A stretch of DNA of 26,662 nucleotides from a virus. The notes below the pieces were generated by a model. That model worked only from the letters and a program-made list of their open reading frames with translations. It was not told the DNA's origin and did no database searches. How positions within the stretch are numbered: position 1 is the first letter of the stretch; each line of letters opens with the position of its first letter. The position numbers were made by a program, and so were the translations under genes. Shown here in pieces: positions 13,988 to 23,584 of this stretch. The stretch lies in IMG/VR virus record IMGVR_UViG_3300032665_000165, positions 1-26,662 of that record, one strand, 5' to 3'.

Positions 13988-16900
13988 ATGGCAGATGCAA
14001 TCACAGCAGCGGGAGCCGTAAAAGGCCAATCGCGGTATGCCGCTCTTAACATGGGCGGTGAACAATTCACCGGCCTGTGGACTGCGGGACAGCGCAGCGC
14101 CTATCGTGATGCTGCCACGCCCTACATACAGAAAAAATTTTATCAGGCAAATCGGTTTGATTCCATCATTGACGGCATCAACCGAGAAATTTCGCAGCGC
14201 CTAACTACCCGCCGCCGCCCAGGATCGAGCATCTACAACTCGAACATATTTCCAGCCGCGAACAGCATGAAAAACTGGAAATATATTCAGAACAACGCAG
14301 AAGTGGTGCGGGTGATTTATGACGGCGTGGATGGAAACATCTACGATGCCACCGCAGGACAAAAAAGTACTTTGTTCAGCAAAAGTGCAGGCGCATCAGC
14401 AGCGCGATTTTTAGGAGTGAACACGGAATTATTTTTTACCGATGGAGTCGAGAACAAAAAAATTGTCCAGTCTGCGTTCATATGGGGAGCAGATGAATAC
14501 TTTGAACAAGGAACCTTCATTGTAGACAGCAACAAAAACCTGCAGGTTGCGTGGGGAGGAATCACTGTAAATATCTCCAGTGTGCAAGTGACGAGCAATG
14601 TATTGACGCTGACACTTGACCCCAATGATCCAAATTTGCCGGACAATCTATTGTTTCTTGTGGGAATGAAATTGACCGCCAGCGGATTGACGAGTGCGAC
14701 ATTTCTCAATTCGCAAACCTTTACGATTGCCAGCGTCGTACAGGGAAACCCTGAAACCAGCAGCCATATTTTAACGGCATCCTTCACCCATGCGAATTAC
14801 GGGCCGGCACCGGACACAGGCAGCGTAACCAGCGGAACAGGCATTAGCGGAAGCACAGCGCCATCGTGGGGCAGCGGCAAAGGTACATGGACGTATGGCG
14901 ACGGCGGCCAGCAATGGTTGTGCGGCGGCAGCAATATACAGAATTGGGGTTCTGCAGCACCAACGACGGCCCCGAGCGTTAGTTTTGCCACAAAGCCAAA
15001 TCCATACAATGCGTGGGCCGCAAATACCTACTATGGCGTAGCTCAATATCCTGTGGTGTTGGACAACAACGGTATACAGGCATGTACGACAGCAGGTGCG
15101 ATCAGTGGAGGCACTCCCACATTCTCAGGAACACTCGGAGGCACGACGACATGGGGAACTGCAGTATTCACAAATGTAGGAACCGGCAACTGGACAGCAG
15201 CGACATTATTTAATACCGGAACGTATGCCACGAATCCAGTAGGGATTTACAACTATTTGTATGTGTGCATCCAAAGCGGAGTCAGCGGAGCATCCCAAGC
15301 CATATGGCTTACTTCAACTGGAGCGATTGTTTACGACAATGATGCAGTATGGCTCTGTCTTGGAATTGCAGTCGGGTCGATTGCCACAGTAGGCTCTCCA
15401 ACTGTTGAAACAACGGGGTACATCGTAGACAGCAACGGTTATTTGCAGGCCGCACAAGTGATGGCCGGACTCACGGGAGCCACAGAACCAACATGGTCAG
15501 AAATTGTAGGCAATACAACATCCGACACTGCAAGTTCAGACAACCAAAGCTGGCTGAACAGTGGAAACTTTGAAGCAGGCGGCACAGCACCAGCCACCTA
15601 TGCCTATTCGTTCGCAAGCAGCATCACAGGTTTTGTCAGCACGTCCAGCCCAGCCAGCACACCGAGGACACTGCCACCGGATGCAAAAATCATCGTGCAG
15701 GGATTTGGCAGCACCGATACGCAGATTGACACGATTTATATTTGGGCGACGACACAGGGCGGCAGCACACTATTGTTTCTCGATAAAATTCCCGCTCCAT
15801 CTGCGGGAGCAAGTGGCACATGGAGCTACATAAGAGTTCAGCCCATCGGAGTCAACGAAGATTCCGACTTGAACGCATTTATTGCTGCGCCGATTGATGA
15901 TGCAAATGACCCACCGCAGATTGGCATGACAGCACCGACATATTATTTGCAGCGAGTATGGGCCATCGTTGAAAACAAGGTTGTGTGGAGTGGTGGACCG
16001 GATACGTTAGTTGGAAGCGGCGATGAATCTTTCCCGCCGTTGAACTTCATACCTTTCATTGCACAGCCGATTTGCACTAGTCCTATTACCGTTCAAAATG
16101 GCGGTTTGTTAGTTTTTACGACAGATGGCAGTTACATCATTCTCGGAACCGGCACATCCACCAACCCGTTCTATGCCACACCGTACTACAGCAGCGTGAG
16201 TATCAGTGGATACAACGCAGTGGCCGTGTACAACAACACAGTTTTCTTGATGGAATCAAACGGCATGGTTTCGAGTATCGCCGCAGAATATCCTTTCAAC
16301 CCGCAGAGTGGCTACACGGAAGTTGGTTTCCCTGTTGGCGATCAATTCCTAAATGTTAACACTGGAGGAATTAACACCGCGCTCTACAACCCAGCTACAG
16401 CGTACCTCAGTTGGAACCGAGCCAACACGCAAGATTGGGGAATGTATGTGGCGGACGGTGCGGTAGGATGGTTCAAAATGTCTGTGATTTCACCGCCTGA
16501 ATCTGGATTGGTGTGGAGTACCAGGGCGGCGATTTATGGCGGCACAAGCGCTGTACAAGATGTGGAAGTGGCGGCAGGCGAACATAGATTGCTGATTGCT
16601 CCGGCAGTGGGAACCACAGGGCCGATTCTGCAGCGCGACACGACAGGAACCGTATGGGGCGACTGGAGCGCAACCAATAATGCCTATGAACCGTATCCAT
16701 CATGGGACGCGAAGGGCGTGAACCTTTTGTGCGCCACAGGACAGTGGGCAGAAGTATCACACATCAGCACAAAGAGTGTAGCGGTAGGAGCGCGGCCAAC
16801 CATCAGCATTTTGCTGAATGAAATTGAGCCATCCACTGACCGGCCATATTTGAAGATGCAAGTGGACGACATGCAGAACGATCCGGCAATTACGCTGCCA

Positions 16901-17077
16901 AGCAAGAGCGTATACAGTAACCGATATGTGGCATTGGCCGGAGACGGGCTACCAACACAAGGCGATTGTTTGCTGACCAAATTTGATTATGGCAGCCAGC
17001 AGTTTGCGGATGAATTGTTGGATTGGGGAATTTATGCATCGGTGACCGATGAACGCGAGGAGCCGGTTGCGCGATGA
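13988..17077 (+). CDS. Tail nozzle / tubular protein with glycan-binding-like insertions
   Basis: A 1029-residue protein in the place of T7 gp12 (nozzle). Residues 1-160 start the fold, with YIQKKFYQANRFDSIIDGIN. About residues 165-528 look like an insertion of four diverged modules with the pattern 'VDSNGYLQAA...GATEPTW...W': copies near 165-315 (itself interrupted at about 193-280), 340-400, 402-460 and 474-528. The rest, from about 560, is beta-rich with propeller-like blades: YYLQRVWAIVENKVVWSGGP, LLVFTTDGSYIILGTG, AVYNNTVFLMESNGMVSSI. It would form the tail tip through which DNA leaves, and the modules may touch surface glycans. The stop overlaps the next gene. Assignment by order and repeats; modules are inferred. 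Confidence 0.68.
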   Translation: MADAITAAGAVKGQSRYAALNMGGEQFTGLWTAGQRSAYRDAATPYIQKKFYQANRFDSIIDGINREISQRLTTRRRPGSSIYNSNIFPAANSMKNWKYIQNNAEVVRVIYDGVDGNIYDATAGQKSTLFSKSAGASAARFLGVNTELFFTDGVENKKIVQSAFIWGADEYFEQGTFIVDSNKNLQVAWGGITVNISSVQVTSNVLTLTLDPNDPNLPDNLLFLVGMKLTASGLTSATFLNSQTFTIASVVQGNPETSSHILTASFTHANYGPAPDTGSVTSGTGISGSTAPSWGSGKGTWTYGDGGQQWLCGGSNIQNWGSAAPTTAPSVSFATKPNPYNAWAANTYYGVAQYPVVLDNNGIQACTTAGAISGGTPTFSGTLGGTTTWGTAVFTNVGTGNWTAATLFNTGTYATNPVGIYNYLYVCIQSGVSGASQAIWLTSTGAIVYDNDAVWLCLGIAVGSIATVGSPTVETTGYIVDSNGYLQAAQVMAGLTGATEPTWSEIVGNTTSDTASSDNQSWLNSGNFEAGGTAPATYAYSFASSITGFVSTSSPASTPRTLPPDAKIIVQGFGSTDTQIDTIYIWATTQGGSTLLFLDKIPAPSAGASGTWSYIRVQPIGVNEDSDLNAFIAAPIDDANDPPQIGMTAPTYYLQRVWAIVENKVVWSGGPDTLVGSGDESFPPLNFIPFIAQPICTSPITVQNGGLLVFTTDGSYIILGTGTSTNPFYATPYYSSVSISGYNAVAVYNNTVFLMESNGMVSSIAAEYPFNPQSGYTEVGFPVGDQFLNVNTGGINTALYNPATAYLSWNRANTQDWGMYVADGAVGWFKMSVISPPESGLVWSTRAAIYGGTSAVQDVEVAAGEHRLLIAPAVGTTGPILQRDTTGTVWGDWSATNNAYEPYPSWDAKGVNLLCATGQWAEVSHISTKSVAVGARPTISILLNEIEPSTDRPYLKMQVDDMQNDPAITLPSKSVYSNRYVALAGDGLPTQGDCLLTKFDYGSQQFADELLDWGIYASVTDEREEPVAR

Positions 17078-17532
17078 TGAAAGCCACCTACAAAGGCATG
17101 ACAATGCGCCTTGCGCTACCGAATGACAATGCGGTGGCACAGGCATGGTGCGAAGCCGATGAATGGCATGAGTGGGAAAGCAAGCAGCCGTTTTATTGGG
17201 TGCAGCAAAAATGCAATGTGATGAGTTTGGTTTTTGAAGATGACAGAGGGCCGGTCTTATTTCCCAAGATATTTATTTTGAATCCAGAGGAAATTGAGAT
17301 CACCATTCAGTTTGCACCGCAGTTGGATATGGAGATTCGCCGGCGTACCATGAAGGCGCTAAAAATTGGCTGGGATGGGCTGAGAAAAAACCTATCAGCA
17401 AAGGGTGTCAAAACTGTATATTTTTCAAGTAAGAACCCGCAATTGATTAAGTTCTGCCGTTGGGTATTGGGTTTCAGGATTGATGGGGAGAAGTTCCGGT
17501 ATGACATAGTACCGGTTGAGGCGATGATATGA
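17074..17532 (+). CDS. GNAT-fold phage protein (T7 gp13-like)
   Basis: A 152-residue protein with two adjacent ATGs (17074 and 17077) overlapping the nozzle stop. It has the outline of a GNAT acetyltransferase: a strand-rich middle (FPKIFILNPEEIEITIQFAP), a helix with MKALKIGWDGLRKNL, then GVKTVYFSSKNPQLIKFCRWVLGF, matching the family's final strand, helix and 'lGF' turn. The acetyl-CoA loop (Q/RxxGxG/A) is not evident, so it may be non-enzymatic. T7 gene 13, also right after the nozzle gene, encodes a GNAT-like protein needed for virion assembly. Size and place agree. The next start overlaps by ATGA. Confidence 0.65.
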   Translation: MMKATYKGMTMRLALPNDNAVAQAWCEADEWHEWESKQPFYWVQQKCNVMSLVFEDDRGPVLFPKIFILNPEEIEITIQFAPQLDMEIRRRTMKALKIGWDGLRKNLSAKGVKTVYFSSKNPQLIKFCRWVLGFRIDGEKFRYDIVPVEAMI

Positions 17533-18125
17533 CCGGACCGACTGCAGCGCAGACCACATTAACGAACGAAGAAATACAATCATACCAGCAGGCCACCACG
17601 ATGACGGCTGAGGAGTACGCCAACCAGCAGGCCATCTACGGCCCGATGACGCAGCAGTTTGAATCCATCTTCAATCAGGGACCGAGCCAAGCCGGATTTT
17701 CCACGGCAGAAACCAATTCACTAAATACTGAAGCTATACAAGGAACTGCACAGAATTACAAGCAGGCAGCGACGGCGTTGAATGAAAATCTTGCCTCAGA
17801 GGGTGGCGGCTCCAATCCATTGCCGAGCGGCGCGCAGACGCAACTGAAAGAAGAAAATGCGACCAGTGCAGCGGGAGAAGAATCGGCAGAAGAAAATAAA
17901 ATTCTGCAGTCCGATTACCAGCAAGGGGAAAACAATTACCAAAACGCGGCGACAGGACTTCTGAGCATCGCAACTGGAGAGAACCCGCTGGGATATGAAA
18001 ATGCAGAAAGCAACGAAGGCAATACTGCAAACACCGAGGCCAACGCAGTTGCATCCGAGGAAAATAGCTGGGTAAATGCGGCCATTGGATCCGCAGGCGC
18101 TATTGGGGCTGCAGCCATAGAATAA
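17529..18125 (+). CDS. Internal virion protein (T7 gp14-like)
   Basis: A 198-residue protein, close to the 196 residues of T7 gp14, in the same place in the gene order. It is Gln/Asn/Glu/Ala-rich, with no Cys, mainly helical, and ends in the small hydrophobic stretch WVNAAIGSAGAIGAAAIE. T7 gp14 forms the outer-membrane part of the ejection channel. No direct sequence motif is recognised, so the assignment is from length, order and composition. It overlaps the previous gene by ATGA; an AGAGGG ribosome site for the next gene lies 6 nt before its ATG at 18151. Confidence 0.55.
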   Translation: MTGPTAAQTTLTNEEIQSYQQATTMTAEEYANQQAIYGPMTQQFESIFNQGPSQAGFSTAETNSLNTEAIQGTAQNYKQAATALNENLASEGGGSNPLPSGAQTQLKEENATSAAGEESAEENKILQSDYQQGENNYQNAATGLLSIATGENPLGYENAESNEGNTANTEANAVASEENSWVNAAIGSAGAIGAAAIE

Positions 18126-18150
18126 AGGTATAACAGCCACAGAGGGCAAC

Positions 18151-20040
18151 ATGGACGCACCGACAGGCGCAACGACACCGGACAGCACCAACGCATCCTC
18201 GCAGTATGTACAGGCCGCGCAGGGCGCTACAGCGCAACCTACCGCTGACAAGACCGCGCAACCTACCGCGCAGCCGCAGACGCCGGCCCAGGCAACCACT
18301 CCAGGACAGACGCAGAATCCAGCAGCACAACCGCAAGGCAATACACCGGCGACAACAACGACTGCAGCCACACCGCAGCCCGTCGAAATTAAGCCTGTAG
18401 AAACCGGAATCAAAGGCATTATGACAAAAGTCATGGATGCCATCGCAGGAACACAAACGCCTGAAATTGGAGCGGATCCGCAGGGCAATAAATATGTGAA
18501 GGAAACCACTTTGTCTCGAGGCCAGCAGTGGGCGCGCATCGCCGGTGAAGGAATCTTGGGAGCAGCGGCAGGCTGGGCGGCAGGGAAGGGAGCAGGAAAC
18601 ACTGGTAAAGCAGCCCAGGCCGGAGTACAAACAGGTTTAAAAATTACTGATGATCAGAAACAAGATTTAAAAGACAAGAACAATGAAGTGCAGCAGTCCA
18701 TTTTAGATAAAGCCAACAACCAGATGCTGCAAATGAATATGGCAAAAACCGCGTGGGAGGCGGTGCAGGCAAAAATAAAAGCAACCCGCGATACAGTTGA
18801 TTGGAATGACAAAAAAATAAAAGAGTTGATCGACGCAGGTGGCACAAATCTTGGCACTATGGCCGGACCGGATGAACTACGCAACATCCTGAAAGTACAG
18901 CCGGACGTGATGGATCAGTTGATTAAGAAAGGCACAATCCAGATTCGCCCGAACTATGATGAAGATGGCACAGTGCAAGGAATCCACGTCATTATGATGC
19001 CAACGAGCTACGGAGATGAAATTGCACCGGCAGGCTCAGTTTTTCAAACATACGATTCAGCCACAAATTCGTTCACTGACCACACGACGACCGACCCGAT
19101 GCCGAAACGCCAGTTGGAGAATTACAACAGCAAGGCACACTCCGACCAGTTGGACTTTCTGACGAAGAAGCAGAACATTGCAACCAAAGCGGCACAGGAA
19201 CGCGAAGCCAACGCGAACGCCGACAAAGCACCATCTGAAATTGAGAAAAACAAGGCGGAAGCCAGCAAAGCCTATCAGGATGCGCAAGCGGCAATTCGGG
19301 CCGGCGCGAGTGCCGACGATCCTGCGGTGGCGAACCTGGGCGAGTTGACCGCGCGCGGCGGCTTGACCGAGGACCAGTTGAGCCGATTTGGAAAAGGTAA
19401 GGACGGGCAAAACACACTTTCCGCCGTACAAAAATATTTGGCGCAGAAATACCCGAACCTCAACCAAGATTCAATCTTCATCACGGCGCAGGAACGCCGA
19501 ACATCAGACCTGGCGAAAAATGCAATGCACAATCTGGAAGGAATTGGAGCGATTATTGCAAAACGCCCTGATTTGATTGGCCCATTAAACGGCATACTTT
19601 CCAGCGGAAAAACAGTAGTCGGAACGAACGATCCAGATTTGGCGCAACTGAATACGCTGGCCGGATTGTACGTTTTGCCTTCACAGGGAGCGCATGGCAG
19701 CCGCAGCGCACAGGTCTATGAAAAGACCAAAAACGATATCATCAACGGTTTAAAGAATGGACCGAAAGGTGTTGCCGCATCCATCGATGCAGCGCGTTCG
19801 AGCTTGCAGAACTTAGCCGATGTGGGCAAGCCAAAAAACCTAGACGGCACTCCGTTTGTTCCTACAAGCGCACCGGCGCCAGCCGTAGCACCCGCCGCCG
19901 CGCCAGCCGCGCCAACCGCGTTACCCTCACCACAGACCCATGTTTTTTCAGTATCGGCATGGCAAAGAGCAAATCCGAAAGGCGATGTGAACGCTGCCAA
20001 AGCCGCCGCACAAGCAGCGCATTACACAGTGACGAACTAA
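18151..20040 (+). CDS. Ejection / internal virion protein (T7 gp15-like position)
   Basis: A 629-residue protein with three parts: a Pro/Gln/Thr/Ala-rich low-complexity N-terminus (about 1-90), a glycine/alanine stretch with AGEGILGAAAGWAAGKGAG at about 130-150, and a long helical body with charged coiled segments, for example ITDDQKQDLKDKNNEVQQSI and KAAQEREANANADKAPSEIE. The end has a Pro/Ala linker and then FSVSAWQRANPKGDVNAAKA, a short motif seen at the ends of phage ejection proteins. Such proteins enter the host cell with the DNA. The next gene starts 1 nt after its stop. Confidence 0.6.
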   Translation: MDAPTGATTPDSTNASSQYVQAAQGATAQPTADKTAQPTAQPQTPAQATTPGQTQNPAAQPQGNTPATTTTAATPQPVEIKPVETGIKGIMTKVMDAIAGTQTPEIGADPQGNKYVKETTLSRGQQWARIAGEGILGAAAGWAAGKGAGNTGKAAQAGVQTGLKITDDQKQDLKDKNNEVQQSILDKANNQMLQMNMAKTAWEAVQAKIKATRDTVDWNDKKIKELIDAGGTNLGTMAGPDELRNILKVQPDVMDQLIKKGTIQIRPNYDEDGTVQGIHVIMMPTSYGDEIAPAGSVFQTYDSATNSFTDHTTTDPMPKRQLENYNSKAHSDQLDFLTKKQNIATKAAQEREANANADKAPSEIEKNKAEASKAYQDAQAAIRAGASADDPAVANLGELTARGGLTEDQLSRFGKGKDGQNTLSAVQKYLAQKYPNLNQDSIFITAQERRTSDLAKNAMHNLEGIGAIIAKRPDLIGPLNGILSSGKTVVGTNDPDLAQLNTLAGLYVLPSQGAHGSRSAQVYEKTKNDIINGLKNGPKGVAASIDAARSSLQNLADVGKPKNLDGTPFVPTSAPAPAVAPAAAPAAPTALPSPQTHVFSVSAWQRANPKGDVNAAKAAAQAAHYTVTN

Positions 20041-20041
20041 A

Positions 20042-22276
20042 ATGGGAAGCCCAACGATTGATATTACAGCCGGTCTTGTTTCAGCAGCGCCAGCCCAGGC
20101 ACCAAGTACACCGGCTGCACCCATTGATCTATCCGCAGGGATTCAACCGGCTGCGCCGCCAGCTTCAACCAATAAAGAGCCGCTCAAGAACCCAATGGAT
20201 GACGGATGGAGTCCATCGAGTGAAGTAGAAGATCTTGCAAAAGGTGCGGGAAAAAGTTTCGTGAGCGGCGTTAATACTACTTTGGGATGGCTCGACTATA
20301 TCAGCGACAAAACAGGCGTCAATGTAACGTCACTCTCGCCCACAGGTATCTCTACGCCAAAAGTCCCAGGTCCATCCACGCTGAAAGCAAATGCCGAAGC
20401 ATTGGAAGATAAATATGCGCCAGGTGTACGCAACCCCCCCAACAACGCAGATCAAGAATTAGGCGGCGCGATGGAAATGGCCGCAGAGTTTTTTTATGGA
20501 GAAGGCGAAGCGCGGACGATGTTCGAAGCACTTCCATTCTCTGAAAAAGTGGCGAAGCTGGCAAAAGCCACCAAATTTTTAAAAGAACATCCTGCCATTG
20601 CAAAAACAGTTGCGGCAGGAATTCGCGCCGGTGGAGTTGGTACGGGGCAGGCCGCCTTCCATGGAGCCGATACCAATACCGCGCTGACAACAGGAGCTAT
20701 TACGGGAGGAATAAGCGCTGGATTAGAAGGAATTCCCGCAGCGATTAGCTATGTCATCAGTAAATTTCGACCAGTCACCGAGGATATAGCCGGTGTGACT
20801 GTGCCGGAGCGAGTGGGGCAGGCATCCGCCGCATCGAAACAAACAGCAAAACCGGCAACCACGCAAAACGGAAGCGCAACACGCGCCACGCAACAGGCTG
20901 CTGTTCCACAAGTGATTGGGAACCTTGCGCGCCGTTCGCTGGCAAATTCATTGGAAGATGTAAATGCAGGGCGCGCCGCATCCAGAATTACGAACCCAGC
21001 ACAAATGCTACCCGCGCCAGAAGATGCACAGCCCTTCACTTTTGAAATCGGAACCGGCCCGACAAAAGAAGTGAGGGAAGGCAATGTATCGCAACCGGCT
21101 GCGCGACTGCCACAGAAGAACATAACTGGAGGCACAACCCCGAAGAACGAAGCGGAGTTAGGTTCCACAGCATACACCATTCCAGGAAGCGTACAGAGAA
21201 CGGCATTTATGACGAGTGCCGAACCAGGGAATGTAGCCGGAGAAACAACCGCAACGGGCGGTGGCACGTACAAAACGAGCGATCCAGCGCAAGCGGAGTT
21301 GATTCTTTCGCGCATGAAGCAGGTAGAGGACAGCGCGGATTTTACGAAGTTGCCAAAGGCACAACAGGCTTTATTGAGAGAATCCCGCGAAAGCCTGCAA
21401 CAACAGGTCGACATGTTCCACGCATGGCGCGAAACCCAGCCGCATTTTGCCCCATTGAACACGGATGACATTGTTGGACAGGTGAATAACTTTGGTGAAG
21501 TCCGCGACCAGTTACAGGCATCGGCAAAACCGATTGCGCAAAAGCTGGAAAGACTATCCGCAGACCCCGAAGGCGGCGGCAATGAGTTCAGCCGGCTGCA
21601 GTCGGCGCGCGCACGCGCGTTCCGCAACAACGATTATGACGGTGTGCGCGAGGCCGAAAACGGCATCCAGAACCTGATTGAAAAGAACAAAAATTTCATG
21701 AGCACCGACGAATACAGGAACTTCAATCGCCTATGGTCACAGTCCAAAATTGCGGAGAAATTACAGTGGGCGACGGACGGAACTGCCAATGCATCGGAGC
21801 GGTTTGCACAACAGAAACAAGCTGGCCGCCTGTTTGACGGCAAACAGATGACGCAGCGGCTTAATAAGATTGAAGAAGAATACGGCGCAAAACGGCTGGA
21901 TGATTTTCTAGGGACGAACGGTATGGACAATCTGCACCGCATGGCGGACCTGGTATCCAACCCGACAACCGAAAGTGAAACGCGCGATGCACTCAGCCAG
22001 GTTGCGGTGGCCCTGTATCACCGCGCGGGCAAAGGCGCACTCGCCGGTGGACTGCTAGGGCATCTGGGCGGACATGCATTTATGGGAGTGGAAATTGGAG
22101 TGGCCACAGAATCATCGCTTCGCAGTCTCTATGAATATGCATCCACAAGTCCGCGCATCGGCAGTCTGCTGGATTATGCCGTGAGAAACAAAGTGAACCC
22201 GAAGATTTATGTTCCGTTGATTGCAGGGGAAATCGAGCGCGAGAATACACAACCAAAACAGGGAGCAACGCAATGA
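20042..22276 (+). CDS. Large ejection / internal virion protein (T7 gp16-like position)
   Basis: A 744-residue protein in the place of T7 gp16. It begins with a Pro/Ala-rich stretch, has a hydrophobic glycine-rich region at about residues 180-240 (TVAAGIRAGGVGTGQAAF, TTGAITGGISAGLEGIPAAI) and another near 665-690 (GALAGGLLGHLGGHAFMGVE). Between them are charged helices such as VREAENGIQNLIEKN. The two hydrophobic regions could insert into the host inner membrane and form part of an ejection channel. I see no lysozyme or transglycosylase motif, although T7 gp16 has one at its N-terminus. The stop overlaps the next ATG (ATGA). Confidence 0.6.
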   Translation: MGSPTIDITAGLVSAAPAQAPSTPAAPIDLSAGIQPAAPPASTNKEPLKNPMDDGWSPSSEVEDLAKGAGKSFVSGVNTTLGWLDYISDKTGVNVTSLSPTGISTPKVPGPSTLKANAEALEDKYAPGVRNPPNNADQELGGAMEMAAEFFYGEGEARTMFEALPFSEKVAKLAKATKFLKEHPAIAKTVAAGIRAGGVGTGQAAFHGADTNTALTTGAITGGISAGLEGIPAAISYVISKFRPVTEDIAGVTVPERVGQASAASKQTAKPATTQNGSATRATQQAAVPQVIGNLARRSLANSLEDVNAGRAASRITNPAQMLPAPEDAQPFTFEIGTGPTKEVREGNVSQPAARLPQKNITGGTTPKNEAELGSTAYTIPGSVQRTAFMTSAEPGNVAGETTATGGGTYKTSDPAQAELILSRMKQVEDSADFTKLPKAQQALLRESRESLQQQVDMFHAWRETQPHFAPLNTDDIVGQVNNFGEVRDQLQASAKPIAQKLERLSADPEGGGNEFSRLQSARARAFRNNDYDGVREAENGIQNLIEKNKNFMSTDEYRNFNRLWSQSKIAEKLQWATDGTANASERFAQQKQAGRLFDGKQMTQRLNKIEEEYGAKRLDDFLGTNGMDNLHRMADLVSNPTTESETRDALSQVAVALYHRAGKGALAGGLLGHLGGHAFMGVEIGVATESSLRSLYEYASTSPRIGSLLDYAVRNKVNPKIYVPLIAGEIERENTQPKQGATQ

Positions 22277-22350
22277 TCCACATACTACAAATTATTGGAG
22301 TGATTCTTCTCCTCGCCAACTGGAAATATATCTTCACAGGGGAACGGTGA
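22273..22350 (+). CDS. 25-residue transmembrane peptide
   Basis: A tiny gene starting at the ATGA overlap with the previous stop. The product has one hydrophobic segment (ILQIIGVILLLANW) followed by a short basic-polar tail. Its own TGA overlaps the next ATG (TGATG). Back-to-back overlaps on both sides support real translation. Position after the virion genes and near a possible hydrolase would suit a holin- or lysis-related peptide, but 25 residues is very short for a holin, so the role is open. Confidence 0.5.
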   Translation: MIHILQIIGVILLLANWKYIFTGER

Positions 22351-22534
22351 TGATCAACAAAGAGATTTGCGAACAGAGGATGCAATCGCTACTGGTATTG
22401 CGCGGAAACTGAGCCTAGCGCCAACCGAGGTTCAATTGCAAAACGAGCAGACCATCGAGATATGCCGCTTGGCACTCAGCACATTTGATGCAGAGTCCAC
22501 GCCCAAAAAAGATGAAGGAGTCTTGACAACATGA
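22350..22534 (+). CDS. Small gene split between two frames (possible -1 shift)
   Basis: An ATG at 22350 has a good ribosome site (AGGGG at 22338-22342) but its frame stops at 22412 after only 20 residues (MINKEICEQRMQ...). The frame one base back stays open from about 22302 to the TGA at 22532-22534, which overlaps the ATG of the next gene. It reads EDAIATGIARKLSLAPTEV and QLQNEQTIEICRLALSTF, convincingly protein-like, but lacks an ATG; TTG at 22367 would give 55 residues. A -1 shift between the two would give about 61 residues. I cannot tell a programmed shift from a sequence error or a TTG start; no classic slippery heptamer is seen. Confidence 0.4.
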
Positions 22535-23583
22535 GTGAACAGAAAACACCAGCCCTTCATATCGGCAGGCGGCATCAATCGGCACCGGCAGAACATTTTG
22601 TGGACAAAGAAATCCGCAAAGCCGCAGAGGAAATTGACCGAGGCAATTACATTCCCGAACTAGCGGAAGGCAGCGACCATCCTGATTTAAACATTGCGCT
22701 TGGACTCGGAACAGACCGCGTGGCAATGGGAGAAAAACCGACGCTGGAGGACTTCCAGCGTACCCATGAATTGAACCAGCTTGGGCAGCACCCGCGCGTG
22801 ATTGAGGCCCTCGAAAAATTGAAGCAGGAAAGTGAAGATGGAAAAACCCCCGAAGAACTGGAAGAACGAGCGATGGCCATGCACGATTTGATGGCCATGC
22901 AAAGCGCAAAAGACAAGTGGGAAGGACAGTCGCGCTGGGAAGGCAAAGAGAACGAAGAAAAACGAAAAGGCGAATTGCTGACACCCTGGCAATTCTATGA
23001 TCGTCTGACTGCTGTGATCGGCAGCGGGAGAGTGTTTTTATCACCCCACTTTATCCCCAGCCTGCAGAACCCGAAAAGCGGCCGTATGGGATTGTATGTC
23101 CCCAATCCAAAATATGACGGAGATGCGTTCATAAAGAAAACCTACCTGCAGGAGCGCGCTGCAGAACTACGGGATGAAGGTTTGACGAAATTGAAAACGG
23201 CCCGACAGTTGCGCGCGAACGGACAAAATGCAAAGGCCGATAAGATGTTCCACGAAGCCGGAAGCCTTGCACAAGCCGCGACTGAGATGCTGATGCAAAT
23301 GAATATGGACGACCAGTTGGCAGAACCACCAGTCTTGCGTGTAGGCAGCCTGCAGGCCCCGCTGGGAACAGAATGGATGATCATGCAGTTTGACCGCTAT
23401 GGTGTTCCGGTGGAGGCAAAGTTTCTTGGATGGCGTACCGCATTGCTGACGATGATCCGCTGCAAGGCCATCACGGAAACCGAAGCCCACACCGCGTTTC
23501 CTGTACGCGGCGGCCTGGATGTGAGCGACCACTACATGAAGCAGTTGTATTTACTGAGAAACCAGGAACAGAAAGTTAACTGA
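22531..23583 (+). CDS. Phage protein of unknown function, 350 residues
   Basis: A 350-residue soluble protein with AAGGAG at 22515-22520 before its ATG. The first half is charged and helical (for example EERAMAMHDLMAMQSAKDKW); the middle has WQFYDRLTAVIGSGRVFLSP and a helical repeat region with LQERAAELRDEGLTKLKTAR; the end is more globular (GTEWMIMQFDRYGVPVEAKF, then LGWRTALLTMIRCKAITE). No signal peptide, membrane segment or catalytic motif is recognised. The place between ejection genes and fiber genes suggests a virion or tail-associated role. The next gene starts 1 nt after its stop. Confidence 0.72.
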   Translation: MSEQKTPALHIGRRHQSAPAEHFVDKEIRKAAEEIDRGNYIPELAEGSDHPDLNIALGLGTDRVAMGEKPTLEDFQRTHELNQLGQHPRVIEALEKLKQESEDGKTPEELEERAMAMHDLMAMQSAKDKWEGQSRWEGKENEEKRKGELLTPWQFYDRLTAVIGSGRVFLSPHFIPSLQNPKSGRMGLYVPNPKYDGDAFIKKTYLQERAAELRDEGLTKLKTARQLRANGQNAKADKMFHEAGSLAQAATEMLMQMNMDDQLAEPPVLRVGSLQAPLGTEWMIMQFDRYGVPVEAKFLGWRTALLTMIRCKAITETEAHTAFPVRGGLDVSDHYMKQLYLLRNQEQKVN

Positions 23584-23584
23584 T

